Origin: Isoetes taiwanensis
Taxonomy: Eukaryota > Streptophyta > Lycopodiopsida > Isoetales > Isoetaceae
Reading direction: 5' to 3'
DNA length: 64,000 nt
NCBI GenBank assembly: GCA_021234155.1
Contig: JAJEKV010000060.1
Span: 5,602,323 to 5,666,322 of the forward strand
The notes beneath the pieces were generated by a model. It saw nothing but the letters and a program-made list of their open reading frames with translations, was not told the DNA's origin and ran no database searches. The position numbers were made by a program, and so were the translations under genes. Shown here piece by piece: positions 52,744-63,796 of the stretch. Positions within the stretch are counted from its first letter, which is position 1; the number at the start of each line of letters is the position of its first letter.

Positions 52744-53715
52744 TTACAACAGCACATGCCCATCCAAATTTCCAAACAACACGTGCCTCATCTGATCTCC
52801 TTGTTTCTTTAAACTTCTGTTCATAGCTTCAGTCTCATAGTAATAAACTGGATCAGGCTCTTCTTCTAAAGGCAGCATATCCCATCCCCTGTCTTCCATA
52901 ATAAAAAAATTCCAAAGCACACAAGCAGCATGTATAATTTTGGAGGCCTTGCCAACATGCACTAGTAGATGTTTTAGAATTCTGAATTTCTCCTTCACTA
53001 TCCCGAACCCATTTTCCACACAAACTCTACCCCTGCAAATCCGTTTATTAAACTTGCCATAAGGTCCATGATTCTGTGGAAAGACTTTCAAGAGGAAGGG
53101 CCTGACAGCATAGGCAGAATCACCAAGCAAAAGTGGAGGAATGTTAACCTGGATTTGGTCTTCAGTGGGTTGACCTTTCTTCAATTTTCTGCCACTCAAG
53201 GTTACAACTGGTTCGTTCAATATTAGTTTGGATGCAATTTTGCTGTATATGGAACTCTTCTTGAACTGATTTGAGTCATGGACTGATCCAGTTCTTGTCA
53301 CACATACATTTATAAAAAGCCTGCTGTGTGTGACAATACCCTGCAGCAGACATGAGTGCCTTTTGTGTCGACTGTAGTAGTCATCACCTTTGTCACTCTT
53401 CTTGGGTTTCCTCCATAGAAAAATATGGGACCCATCAACAGCACCATACACATTTGGCAATCCTGTTGCATCATGAAATTCTTTAATACATTGAGTCAGT
53501 CTGGCTCCAGAAGGCATGGCTACAAACCTTTTGTAAAGCATTGTCTTGGAGGCCAACACTAGTGTGATTTTTTTAGTATATTTCTGACATAGAATCTCTG
53601 ACCCACATGCAAAGGCATATCACCGTGTGCCAGAAAGTAAAGAACCATGGCTACAGCTTTCCTGGGATCAACTGGGGCCCTAACCTTAAACCCTGGCCTA
53701 ATCAAATAGGGGACA
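52744..53715 (-). pseudogene. Harbinger copy 2 DDE transposase, N-terminally truncated
   Basis: Open from 53559 to 52744 (271 codons). It has first Asp in VYGAVDGSHIF, second Asp in RTGSVHDSNQF and Glu in GRVCVENGFGIV, so all three catalytic residues are present, with the AYAVRPF...NKRI block that copy 1 lacks. Upstream, from 53560 to 53715, the sequence still aligns to copy 1 (PRKA and PYLIRPG) but with indels, and it ends abruptly at the 53716 duplication. Roughly nine in ten residues match copy 1 in the shared core. HARBI1-like nuclease; inactive because the N terminus is missing. Confidence 0.9.
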
Positions 53716-53880
53716 CCCTACCTAATGGCTTTCTGCAGAGTTAAATATCATTTCCATGGCCTCTCAGAGCTTCCGAAGAACAAATTCAGAGAAAGAAAAT
53801 TCTACCCGTAAATATCACGGCCCTACCTAATGGCTTTCTGCAGAGTTAAATATCATTCCCATGGCCTCTCAGAGCTTCCA
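53716..53880. repeat. 60-bp direct repeat, 105 bp apart
   Basis: CCCTACCTAATGGCTTTCTG begins copies at 53716 and 53821. Each continues through GCAGAGTTAAATATCATT to CATGGCCTCTCAGAGCTTCC with one mismatch. The first copy abuts the truncated Harbinger transposase, which suggests a duplication formed during repair of the break. Confidence 0.9.
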
Positions 53881-55790
53881 TTTCCAGTAATTGAAGCGCC
53901 AGAGAATTTGGGGGCCCTCACCCCGCACTGCACAACACGGAAAAGAATGAAATATAGCAACAGGGTCTTGCTACATCTCAGAAAATGCCCACAAAAGAAT
54001 GAAAATAACAACAGGGTCTTGTATTTAGGGTCAGGCTGTGACCCCTGCACATCCATCTTCAAGTAAACCTTACAAAGTTTTGAAACATTGCAAAGAAAAC
54101 TTGTGGATGTTGCAGATGTGTGAATGTTGCATAGCATAGTTTGCATTGAATTAATAAACTTGCTAAGCTTCCTAAGCATATTGACACAATACCATACCCC
54201 TGGGATAAGCCTTTGTCTCAAATGCATTTATTTGAAAGGCAACAAACAATTAAAAAAGCATATTCTTGTCAGAAGGGGTGCAAAATAACTACAAAACATA
54301 AAAAGAAAGAGCTATTACCATTGAAAAACCATATGTACCACCAAGCAATCCATGTTTATTGCAAATGAGCGATACAAATGTGTTAAACCAGATGTAGGAA
54401 AATAGCGACAGCTTCCTTCTGCTACAACGTTACTTATTCATTGATACATATTCATACGTCTCCAGCCCAAAGGCCATAGTTGGTGTGCCAAGAGCCTGAG
54501 CAGACTAACTCGCCCACATTTATCAGATTGATGGGTTCCAATGGCTGCTCTCTCCCAAGCGATGACCTGATTGATGGAGCCTTGATTCAAGAAAAAACAT
54601 CTTGAAGCTTCTTTGAAATGCAAAATCAGAAAAGCAAATAAACTCCTGAAGCTTCTGTACCTTGCAAAATGCATGGGGTTTAGGTGTTTGCTCCAGCAAT
54701 TCCTTTGTAGAAAAAAGGCCGATTTTCTCCCAGGATTTGCCCCAATCCTTCACCTCCTGTGAAAAATGATGGCTGCATTAGCGAATGTGCAAGATCTTAA
54801 GACATAGGCAGAGCCTGCAAAACCTCTGCAGAGTGGATGCCTTTCCTAACCATGAACCAAAATAAAAAGGGATATAATACCTGACATTTTTCCGTAGCCG
54901 AATACTCTTCAAGCCAAAGCCACCACCATCATCAGGCTCCATAGCCTAGCCTCCTCCACCATATCCTATCATGGGAGTTGGGGTCAGGCCCATTGCCGCC
55001 CTGTGTCTCTCCCTTCCCGCTCGAAGTTGAATAGGTAAGAGGAGAGGAAGATCAAATGCAAACGCAGAAGGGAAAAGAAGTCCCGCAAGGGAAAGGGAAC
55101 GCCACATGCGGCGTTACTTGCGGCGTTCCCGGCACAGAAACCAACGCAATCCCATTTTAAAAGATAAGATGTATGTACATTAGATTGCCTCTATGTGCAC
55201 ATCACCAAATCTAGTAGACACTAATTATATATTTCAACAAGTCCCTTATTATTTAAGGACTGTATGACTAAATCCATTGCATAATAAACGTTCAATAACT
55301 GCAGAGGCATCTATGGCCCCTGGAGTTTTACCAAATAAAGATACCAACTGCAAAAAAATCCTTTAAATCTCCTTCGGCGTGCGCTTGAATCCACTCAATA
55401 TTCCACTAGATTCTCTGTAAATTTGACCATCCAAAAGTGCATGTTGATCCCTTCATATGTGTCTTCTATAAATTCTACGAGATGCAACACAATATCATAA
55501 TTGGGTTGTCTTTTTTGTCGGTGGTGTAATCTCACGTCGACACCTGTCCTATGCCAATATAACGGAATAACAATTGGGAACACAAATTCTCGATGACCTG
55601 TAGAGTCGGTGGCATTTTGCACAGAACCGACCAGCAGACAGATCCGGCTATGGTGGTTCCAGATCCGGCGATGGGGTTTCAGTGGCGATGGCTTTTCAGA
55701 TCCTGCAGGGCTGGAGAGCTAACAGACGCCATAGCCAGGAGCTCAAGCCAAGAATCAAAAAGAGCAACACAAAAAACAACTCCCCAATTA
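53881..55790. other. sparse region; one possible exon pair
   Basis: No clear repeats apart from a small GGGAACGCC...GGCGTTCCC palindrome at about 55096-55128. The possible minus-strand exons at 54.6-54.9 kb are listed separately. I see no other gene. Confidence 0.4.
54660..54942 (-). CDS. possible first two exons of an unidentified gene
   Basis: On the minus strand ATG at 54942 opens MEPDDGGGFGLKSIRLRKN and then meets donor-like GTCAGG / GTATTA near 54880-54885. After CATCATTTTTCACAG (about 54757) an open segment, EVKDWGKSWEKIGLFSTKEL and on to HAFCK, ends at a donor-like AAG/GTACAG near 54660. The join is in phase only with the GTCAGG donor. No third exon was located and I do not recognise the product. 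It could be a host gene 5' end or chance. Confidence 0.25.
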
Positions 55791-55796
55791 TGGTAT

Positions 55797-55900
55797 TGTT
55801 ATAGGGTAAGAACTGGTCCAAGATTCCCAGTTTGCTGCTTCTGGCTCCGCCGGTCGCAGCTAAACTGGGAATCTTGTCCCAGTTAGCTTACCCTATAACA
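55797..55900. repeat. 104-bp near-perfect hairpin (MITE-like or pri-miRNA-like)
   Basis: TGTTATAGGGTAAG (55797-55810) pairs with CTTACCCTATAACA (55887-55900). AAGATTCCCAGTTT pairs with AAACTGGGAATCTT. The in-between AACTGGTCC pairs imperfectly with GTCCCAGTTAG, and GCTGC with GCAGC around a ~17-nt loop. The stem is about 42 bp with small bulges. The termini suit a small MITE, and the size also suits a miRNA precursor. Flanks give no clear target duplication (a TT/ATT at best). Confidence 0.85.
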
Positions 55901-56559
55901 TTCTTAAAATTTAGACCAGCAATAGTGGACATAGGAATTTGCGCAACGTTATCTAGGTTTTGTAGGTTAAGCTAACTAAATCCAACAGTTTAAATTAACA
56001 GTTAAAGCAGAATATATTTTGTTTCCAACTCGAATAAAGCAGAAGAAAGTTTATATAGAATCTTAAATTTAATCGTAGTTATTAATCTTTTTTATAGCAT
56101 GGCACTCGTGTATCTTCAAGAACATTAGCTCGAATAAACTATATAACTAGACAAAGCAGATCATAAATTGTTGCACCTAAGATCACGATCATGAATTGTA
56201 AGTGCAAGGCCAAGATTGCAAAATACAGATCATAAGTTATTGCATTCAAACCTAGTATCATGCACCAAGTCCAAAGATGATCTGAGGAATCCCATTGTAG
56301 GGAAGAAAAAAGTCATAGGGCTGTGTTGCGGCACTTCTTCTCACATACACTTTCAGTTGATTTTTTTATGAATAATGGACATTATACAGAGAAGCAAATG
56401 GTACTAATCCAACAATTAATGGAATCGAAATATTCCACAGAATTAAAGAGAATATATCCTAATGGCGTCTTTTAGAAAACCAACTTTTTTGAGGTCCACC
56501 ACTAGAGTTTTTAGCACGTGAAATAACAATAGCATACCAAATAGGCCTGTTACTACATG

Positions 56560-56662
56560 GTAATGTTTCAATAAAAAGCTCTAATTTTGCTCCAAGCTTG
56601 GATTTGGTCTCGCAACTCATCAACCAACCAGAGTCTTCACTTCTTGAACATAAATGTTTTAA
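56560..56662 (-). repeat. 100-bp direct duplication, copy 1 (exon-like)
   Basis: GGTAATGTTTCAATAAAAAG through CTTGAACATAAATGTT is identical, or nearly so, to 57248-57348. On the minus strand copy 1 lies inside an open frame reading HLCSRSEDSGWLMSCETKSK and continuing LGAKLELFIETLP. Sequence on both sides differs from copy 2. Confidence 0.85.
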
Positions 56663-57247
56663 TGAGATACCATGCCATTGACCATTGAAATACCTGATTG
56701 CCATGTGTTGAAGCTATGTTATCCTACGTTCACAAAACCCACGAGCTTTAATAGCTGCAACACGAACCGCACCATCGGACTTGTTTACAATTGCAAGTGC
56801 TTCAACAGATCTTTCTTTTGCAAAGCAACCTGTAGAAGTCCAATACAAAAACACAATAGAGAAGTTGCATGGTCCACAGAGATCCAGATTTACAATAGAT
56901 AGTATGTCTAATCAGAGCACCTTGATACAGAGTTTAAGGATATTAAATATGTTGCATGTACACAATTTATGATCCTAACAATGCAATGTCTTGAGCATAT
57001 GAGTTAATCGGCATCCTTGGTAATTGTGCTGCAAATAAATTTATGCCATTTAAAATGCATGTAGAAACCAGATCAGTATTATAGCTGAAGGGGGAACTTG
57101 CAAGGATGGAAAATAGTGCAATCGCAACAACCTGCAATAAATAAAACCAGAAAGGTCAAGTTCAGTATGTAATACATGTACCTACTCTAGATTGTACATC
57201 CTAACAATTAATTGGTTTCTAACATCTAACTTAATCATCTTATTAAG

Positions 57248-57350
57248 GTAATGTTTCAATAAAAAGCTCTAATTTTGCTCCAAGCTTGGATTTGGTCTCG
57301 CAACTCATCAACCAACCAGAGTCTTCACTTCTTGAACATAAATGTTGTGC
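57248..57350 (-). repeat. 100-bp direct duplication, copy 2
   Basis: Second copy of the block at 56560, about 688 bp away. The sharp loss of similarity at both ends points to a segmental duplication of just this block (exon duplication or filler DNA). Confidence 0.85.
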
Positions 57351-57596
57351 TCCAAATTGTTGAGCCTTAGCCAGATCACGAATCATATCTGGTAAACTTA
57401 TAGAAGCAGCCTAACCTCTATGGTATAGCAATGTCTCAAACAAAAATTGAGAACATGACATGTATTCCATTTGTTATAAAACTCAAAATCCCTGGTGAGA
57501 ATCACAGAAAGGCCAATTAACAATCTCATAACCTGCTTATTGTCAACCGCAGAGAAAGAGATGATACATGCAAAACATGAACTTCGAAAAGAAAAC

Positions 57597-58084
57597 TGTT
57601 AGAGCCTGAACTCTAACCTTGCAAGAAGGATGAAAAACCCAACAATCCAAGCTCAATCTATCAGAACAAGGCAATGCACAACACAAAGAATCCTCATCTC
57701 CATAGCTAGATCAAGCAAAATACCCTCTCTCAATACACCGTCTCCCTCTCTGTTCTTCTTTCTCTCTCTCAGATAGTACAATGATAATCGTCCCACAATG
57801 CATACGTGCAAATATCCTGCACGCGTGCATGCGCGTATATCACTCTATATACGGTATATGATGAGTGTGGTGAGTGGTGACAAGTGTGGTGAGTGGTGAC
57901 GAGTGTGGTGAGTGTGGTGAGTGGTGATGAGTGTGGTGACGAGTGTGGTGAGTGGTGATGAGTGTGGTGAGTGGTGATCACCCCAACAGTGGCGACCACA
58001 GTGGGAAAATGTGACACTCCATGGCGGAGAACCCACAACAAACCGTACTAATATGGTCCTTGGGACATGTCCCCAAATGACACA
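57597..58084 (-). repeat. candidate 3' LTR of the gypsy element
   Basis: On the minus strand a block starting TGTGTCATTTGGGGACATG (58084) and ending GGCTCTAACA (57597) has TG...CA termini, about 488 bp, directly downstream of pol. A purine-rich GAGGAGGG lies about 27 nt before the start rather than adjacent to it, so the boundary is uncertain. The 5' LTR is outside the window and cannot be compared. Confidence 0.35.
57857..57980. repeat. GTGGTGAGTGGTGAYGAGT minisatellite
   Basis: About 120 bp is built from GTGGTGAGT, GGTGACGAGT and GGTGATGAGT units. It lies inside the candidate LTR. A related TCACCACA-type repeat appears in the pol coding region at 61.22-61.37 kb. Confidence 0.9.
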
Positions 58085-58405
58085 TTTACATGTATATTTT
58101 AGAAAGAAAATACCCTCCTCAAATCCAAATACTGATACAAAAACAAACTGGTCCTAAATGACAGTGACGAAACAGAGCCTCTGTAACTGTGGCAAACTTT
58201 GAAAGCTAATATCTTGAGTTGCAGAACTCCGTTTGACCTGCACCATAGCTCGTTGGATTCGTATCGCCAAAACACATCTTTTGATGTAGGATAGATGAAG
58301 TATTATTGAACTGTCACCATCTGTTTTTACAGAAAAACGACCTGCTATAACCCAAAAACTCTCCACAAATTCTCTGTAATTGGAGCTCTGCCAAATCTGA
58401 ATCCC

Positions 58406-61400
58406 TTAGAATAGCACTTCTCTTTCAAAATAAGGCCTGAGATCCTTGCCATTTCTAGGATTAGGCAACAATTCCCCTTCTGGAGTCATCAAGTAGAAAG
58501 CCCCACCTGGTACCTCTTTATCAATCAGAAATGGGCCTTCCCATGGGCTTTGAAATTTAGATAGATGCTTCTTCGTGGTCCTGCACAACACCAATTGGCC
58601 TTCCTCAAATGGATTGACAACCTGTAACTTGTCTTTGATAAGCTTTACTTTCTGTTTCTGCCTCATATTGAAGTCTGCTGCTTCTTGTCTCATCTCTTGC
58701 AATTGCAGCAAATCAGCCATCCTATTATGCACTTGATTTGGATTTGGAACTTCTCCTAAGTTCTCATAATAAGGTAACTCCACAAATGAACACAAAGGAA
58801 TGTCCAAATGAATCGGCATCACAGCTTGCACTCCATAAACCAATTCAAATGGTGTAAACTCAGAGCCAACTTGTAAGTACACCAAACTCCATAATGCACT
58901 GTCAAGGCTTCATGCCAATTTCTTTGATTATCCTTCTTTGTTTTGGCCAAGATAGCTTTCAGAATTTTGTTAGTAGACTCGGCTTGCCCATTGCCCCTGT
59001 GGATAATAAGCGTAAGCTTGCACATGTTGAACACCAATCTTTTCTCGTTAACTCGAGCTACTACTTTTCCCATGAAATGACTTCCCGATCGGACAAAAAA
59101 GAATGGTTGGAACACCAAACCGAGAAATCAAATTGTGATAAAGAAAGCTTTTATCGTGGTATTTTCGTAGCATGCTTTTTGGAATTGCTTCTACCCACTT
59201 TGTAAACATACATGTGGCTGCCAAGATATACTTATGACCTTTAGAAGATGGAGGATTGATAGGCCCAATGTAATCCAATCCCCATATATGAAATGGACCA
59301 ACACTCAAAATAGGATGGAATGGCATATTATTGTGGCCTGTTAACTGCTTGTGCCTTTGACACTTCTCACATTTACTAACAAAGTCTCTAGTATCCTTGT
59401 AAAGAGTTGGCCTCTTCCGAGCTGTGGTTCTGGCTGCAAAATGCCCCTGACAATCATGTGCTTGCTGCAACAAATCATGAGTTTGCTGACCAGCAACACA
59501 TCTTAATAAGAGACCTTCCATAGTCCTCTTATAAAGAATAGCTTCATGCACCACATAACAAGCTGCTTGTACTCTAAGAGCATGCTTTTGTTGCTTTGAA
59601 AAAGATGAAGGATAAGTCTGATCTTGCAAATACCTGTATATATTGGCATACCAAAGATCCACCGTCTCAATGAACCCTTGTAATACTCCATTATCCTGAA
59701 ATGCTACTTGCTGGTCTGGTTCCTCTTCTATTTCAGCACCATTATTCAAATAAGCACTTGGATTATGAGCTCCTTGAGCCATCTTAATATACTTCAACTC
59801 AAATTCTTGTATTATAAGAGCCCATCTTGTAAACTTAGGATCTTGGACAGTCTTGTTGTAAATGCATGGCAATGGGTTCACATCCATATGAATGTAAACA
59901 TATTGTACATTTGCTGAATTCCATTGTGAAGGAAGAAGATAATGTCTAAATTTATTCAAGGCCCACTTCAATGCTAACCCAAGATGCTCCACATGAGTCC
60001 ATTTCTGCTCTTGTGGAGTTAACACCCTGCTAGCATAGTAATTAACATCATAATGCTTTTGCTGATTTTTCTGACATAGTGTGACAGCCAAAGCTTGCTC
60101 CCAAACTGTAAAGAATAAATGAAATGGCTCACTCATTCTTGGAGGAATCAGCAAAGTTCTCTCTTTTAATTGTGCAAGGCACCATTCAAATGCTTCTTGA
60201 GCATCTTCCTTCCATCTAAAATGCTGCCCTGGCTTCATACAATCCACAAGTGGCTGGGTTACTTTAGCAAAATTATGCAAATACCTCCTACTAAAACTGA
60301 GTTGGCCATATAAGCTTCTCACTTGGGATACATTTGTAGGTGGTTTGACCTTCTCCAAGGCCGCAATCTTACCATGATCCACTTGTAATCCCTTTTCTGA
60401 AACATAATTGCCCAATAGTTTTCCTCCTCTAGTGAAGAAAATACACTTAGCAGGATTCAAACTTATACCATACAGCCGGCATCTTTCAAGAACTTTTCTG
60501 AGATGATCCAAGTGATCCTTTCTTGGATTAGAAAATACTGTTAAGTCATCTATAAAGACTCTCAAAAAGTCTAAAATATCATGAAAAGCATATGTCATAG
60601 TTATTTGAAATGTGGCTGGAGCATTTGTAAGGCCAAAAGGTAATACCTTATAAGCATAGATGCCAAAAGGTGTCGAAAAAAGTCGTCATTGCTTGATGTG
60701 GTGGATAGATTTGGATCTGATTATATCCTGAGTAACCATCCAAGAAAGAATAGGCCTGATTTCCTGCAACAATATCCAGCAAAGTGTCTATGAATGGTGT
60801 AGGAAAATGATCTCTTTTGGTAGCTTTGTTGAGGTCCCTGTAATCAATGCATACTCGGATTGAGTTATTTGGCTTCCTCACTTTGGTACAATAGAACCGA
60901 TCCAATCTGAATTTGGCACCGTACAATAAATCCCGCCCCAAAAGCTTCATGACTTCAACCCTTACTTGCTCCTCTATTCTTTGGACTCATTCTCCTTTGA
61001 GCTTGTTGGATTTGGTTTTTTGATCCTTGTTTCAAATCAATGGTATGAACCACAACCTCCGGTGGAATGCCTTTCAATTCTTTGTAATTTCTTGCCAAAA
61101 CATCCCTGAATTCTCTTAACAAAGATATCAAATCACGTTCCTCCTCTTGAGTAAGATCGCCTCCAATAATAACCAATTCTTCTTGATTTCCTTGAGAAAT
61201 ATTGATGTTCTTGACTGAATGTGGTGACTGTAATGAAGGTGGTGAGTGTGGTGACGAATGTGGTGAATGTGGTGACAGTGATGAATGTGGTGCGTGTGAT
61301 GACTGTGGTGACTGTAATGGATGTGGTGGATGTGATGATTGTGATGAATTTGGTGCATGTGGTGGTGTAATGACCGTGGGTGAATATGGACTGATCTGAT

Positions 61401-61647
61401 TTACCTCATCCTCTAGAATGTGCGCATGCCACCAAGCTTCTTGTACTTGTATAGTGGGCTGATTTCTGTTTACCCCATCCATGCTTGATGTCAAAATCAG
61501 CATCTCTACTTGATCTAGATCAATACCTTGCTGAAATAAAGTGTCATCAATGGGTCTTTGAATGGACTCCTCCTTCATGTTTACAAGAGTCTCTTGTAAC
61601 TCACCTTCACCAATACTTTCAAGTCTTTGGATATACTTATATCGCAA
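58406..61647 (-). pseudogene. gypsy pol: reverse transcriptase, RNase H, integrase (broken)
   Basis: 61647-60955 is the RT N-terminal lead-in (LISLLREFRDVLARNYKELK) preceded by a Ser/Pro/His repeat. 60950-60648 carries KVRKPNNSIRVCIDYRDLNK and YSFLDGYSGYNQI. A one-base indel in a T-run near 60680 shifts the frame. 60598-59048 continues with the RT active site VFIDDL, then RNase H and tether (YYASRVLTPQEQKWTHVEHL). The integrase HHCC zinc finger follows (HDCQGHF...CEKCQRHKQ), with the first integrase Asp in IWGLDYIGPI. The second integrase Asp motif is degraded (RSGSHF) with a frame change. The Glu region GNGQAESTNK lies in 59118-58819. The C-terminal GPF-type domain (WEGPFLIDKEVPGGAFYL) lies in 58885-58406. 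RT normally copies element RNA and integrase inserts the DNA; neither can work here. Confidence 0.92.
61224..61375. repeat. in-frame TCACCACA-type minisatellite in pol
   Basis: On the plus strand GGTGAATGTGGTGACRRTGA-like units. On the minus strand they encode a Ser-Pro-His-rich linker between protease and RT. The unit resembles the minisatellite in the candidate LTR. Confidence 0.8.
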
Positions 61648-61751
61648 CTTGTCTGCTTTGTAAATGACATATTTCTGAAATTTGGGTACCTTTTAACCAC
61701 TTGTACAAAGTCTTATCTTCCCCATCACCCACTTCCAAGACATGAAAACAA

Positions 61752-62471
61752 CTAAGACCTTGCTGCCACGACACCATAGCATTCTCTTTCTTTGATTTCT
61801 AACTGCGGGCTGCTCAAAGAAGGATTGCAAAGAAAGGTACCTTTTGCTGATTTCAGAGGATGATCTATAGTAACCTTGTGTTCCCCTTGAAAGATGTTTA
61901 TTTCACGCTTCCTCCATGAAGTCTCAAAGCTTGCGGCATCTAACCATGTGCGACTCAGCAACAAAGTATAAGTTTCAGCATGCACACTCTCTGGAAATTT
62001 CAAAACCATGAAATCCAAGATTGCTTCCACCTCATAAACCTTGCATAAAACATTTCTTATGACTCCCATAGGCTGCACCTTCATTTGATTGAATGCTTTG
62101 AGCATCATAGTTGTCGGTTCCATCATTTTCAATCCAACTTGAAGCATTATGTGGTAAGGCATTACATTCACTCCACTGCCGGTATCTATGTTGGCCTCTT
62201 TGATTAGATATCCATTAATACTCACATCACAAAGAAATGGCCCAGGATCCTTGGATTGCCGGGCTGGTGGCTCCATTCTCCTCTTGTCAGTATCATTTGA
62301 TATGATTTGTTGGACTGAAATTACTGATTTTGTTCTTCCCCCTAACTCTTGCAACAAATTTGGAGAATAATGCATCAATTGCTCAAGAGTAAGTGTAACT
62401 TTAGTGGCCAAAACTTGGCTGATCACATCATCTTCATTTTGAAGTTCCTCATCCACCATAGGAGGCATCAC
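61752..62471 (-). pseudogene. gypsy aspartic protease region
   Basis: 239 codons. The active site is in ANIDTGSGVNVMP (about residue 95), typical DTG of retroviral-type aspartic proteases, followed by a GVIRNVLCKVYEVEAILDFM-like beta region. It cleaves Gag-Pol polyprotein when intact (family knowledge). It is in the same frame as the nucleocapsid segment, separated by an in-frame TAG near 62496, and out of frame with the RT lead-in. Confidence 0.88.
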
Positions 62472-62495
62472 TATGGGCTGATTTTCTTCTATAGA

Positions 62496-63796
62496 CTAAA
62501 ACTGTTCTGTGGGTAGCACATTGAATTGCACCTTCTTAGGTGCTGATACCTTCAAAGCTTGTCCCTTCAAAGCCTTTGGAAAAGAGGTCTTAGTCTTCTC
62601 CGCAATTGGCACTACTCTTGGTTCTTGCACCACCTTTTGTGATCTCTCGGATTTGCATTTACTTCTCCAATCTCTTCTTCTTCTTTGAAATGGGTCATGC
62701 TCCACCTCAACAAATCCACAATTTACTACTGATTTTGCCTTCTCTTGCTTCTTAAGCTCCTCAATAAGAGCCTTAACTTGAGGATTATCAATGTACTTTG
62801 CATCTTGAATGCGAACATCATTATTAGGAAGAGGTCTTGATTCAAACACTTTGCTTTGGTGGATACTTGTTGGTTGCCCATTCGGTTTCCCATGGATTTT
62901 CCAACAAGTAGTCTCATCATGCTTGAATTTATCACATAACTTGCAATATAAATGAGCCTTACTTGGATACCATCCCTGTTTTGGCTGCACCATTGGTGTG
63001 GAACCCATTGGAACTTGTTGGGCAATTGGAGCTTGTGGCATCATTGGAACTTGTGGTATGATAGGTGCTGCCTGCATTGGTTGAATAGGAATAGATGGTG
63101 CTTGTTGCATAACAGCAAATACCGGATTGGCCCTCTCAAAGAATCTCTTCTCCCTACATTCTTGATCATTATGGCCTTTGATTTGGCATCTTGAGCAGAA
63201 TTTCGCAATCTACATGTAGCATCAGAATGTCCAATAGATCCACAATACTCACAAATAATAAACTGCACCTCCCTTGGCTTCTCACCAATTGTAAGCTTAG
63301 AAACCTTGGCTGTAATATCCTCTGTTTTATGCTCTGGAGCAGCAACTTCATGAATGTATCCCAGCTTATCTTCAGCCTTGAGAGCATACTTTTGTGCCTC
63401 TAGTAATGTTGTAGGCTGTTTGGCCTTCACCTTATGAGCAATAGCTCGTTTCAGCCCCTTCACATACCATTGGATATCCATTTCATCATTCCTTGCAATC
63501 TTCCAATGAACCACGGCTTTGAGAACCGCAATATACCTCTGATTATACTCTCTAATTGATTCATCTTCCTTTTGTGTGAAATTGGTCCACCTTTCCATAG
63601 TCTTATCCTTACCATGAACTTCTTGATAATTAGCAATGAAAGTTTTCTTTAACTCCTGATATGTCATGGTATCTGGCTGAGTTTGTGCCCATTCCTCCAC
63701 TGAATCTTGTAAAGAACTATGAAACCAAAGCAAATAATCACCAGCCGGTAACTTACATTGCTGGCAATACCTCTCAAACTTCACAATATGCTTCAA
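62496..63796 (-). pseudogene. gypsy gag with two zinc knuckles
   Basis: 63796-63041 is the Retrotrans_gag capsid domain (DYLLWFHSSLQDSVEEWAQT, TYQELKKTFIANYQEVHG, ESIREYNQRYIAVLKAV), then a CCHC knuckle CEYCGSIGHSDATC. A frame change leads to 63110-62496, which has a Pro/Gln/Met repeat (PIQPMQAAPIIPQVPMMPQ) and a second knuckle CKLCDKFKHDETTC (C-x2-C-x4-H-x4-C), then a basic tail. Gag packages element RNA. The start codon may lie upstream of 63796, because the domain is already under way there. Confidence 0.9.

Larger units (their letters stand above)
50072..53715 (+). mobile_element. PIF/Harbinger DNA transposon, copy 2, right end truncated
   Basis: Same order as copy 1: leader with GCGTTGGCCACATGCTGACT, ORF1, accessory ORF, convergent transposase. 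The leader to ORF1 region is collinear with copy 1 (shared ATACGAGAGAATAYGAGAG, CCACTAACCAAACAA, TAGGGGCGTTT, GGGGCGCCATTT). The right part stops inside the transposase N-terminal region at about 53715, where a 60-bp tandem duplication begins, so the right terminal repeat is absent. Confidence 0.8.
55901..57596. other. no clear gene; duplicated exon-like block
   Basis: AT-rich sequence. A 100-bp block is duplicated (listed separately) inside an 81-codon minus-strand open frame at 56459-56704. No domain is recognised. Otherwise I see nothing. Confidence 0.4.
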
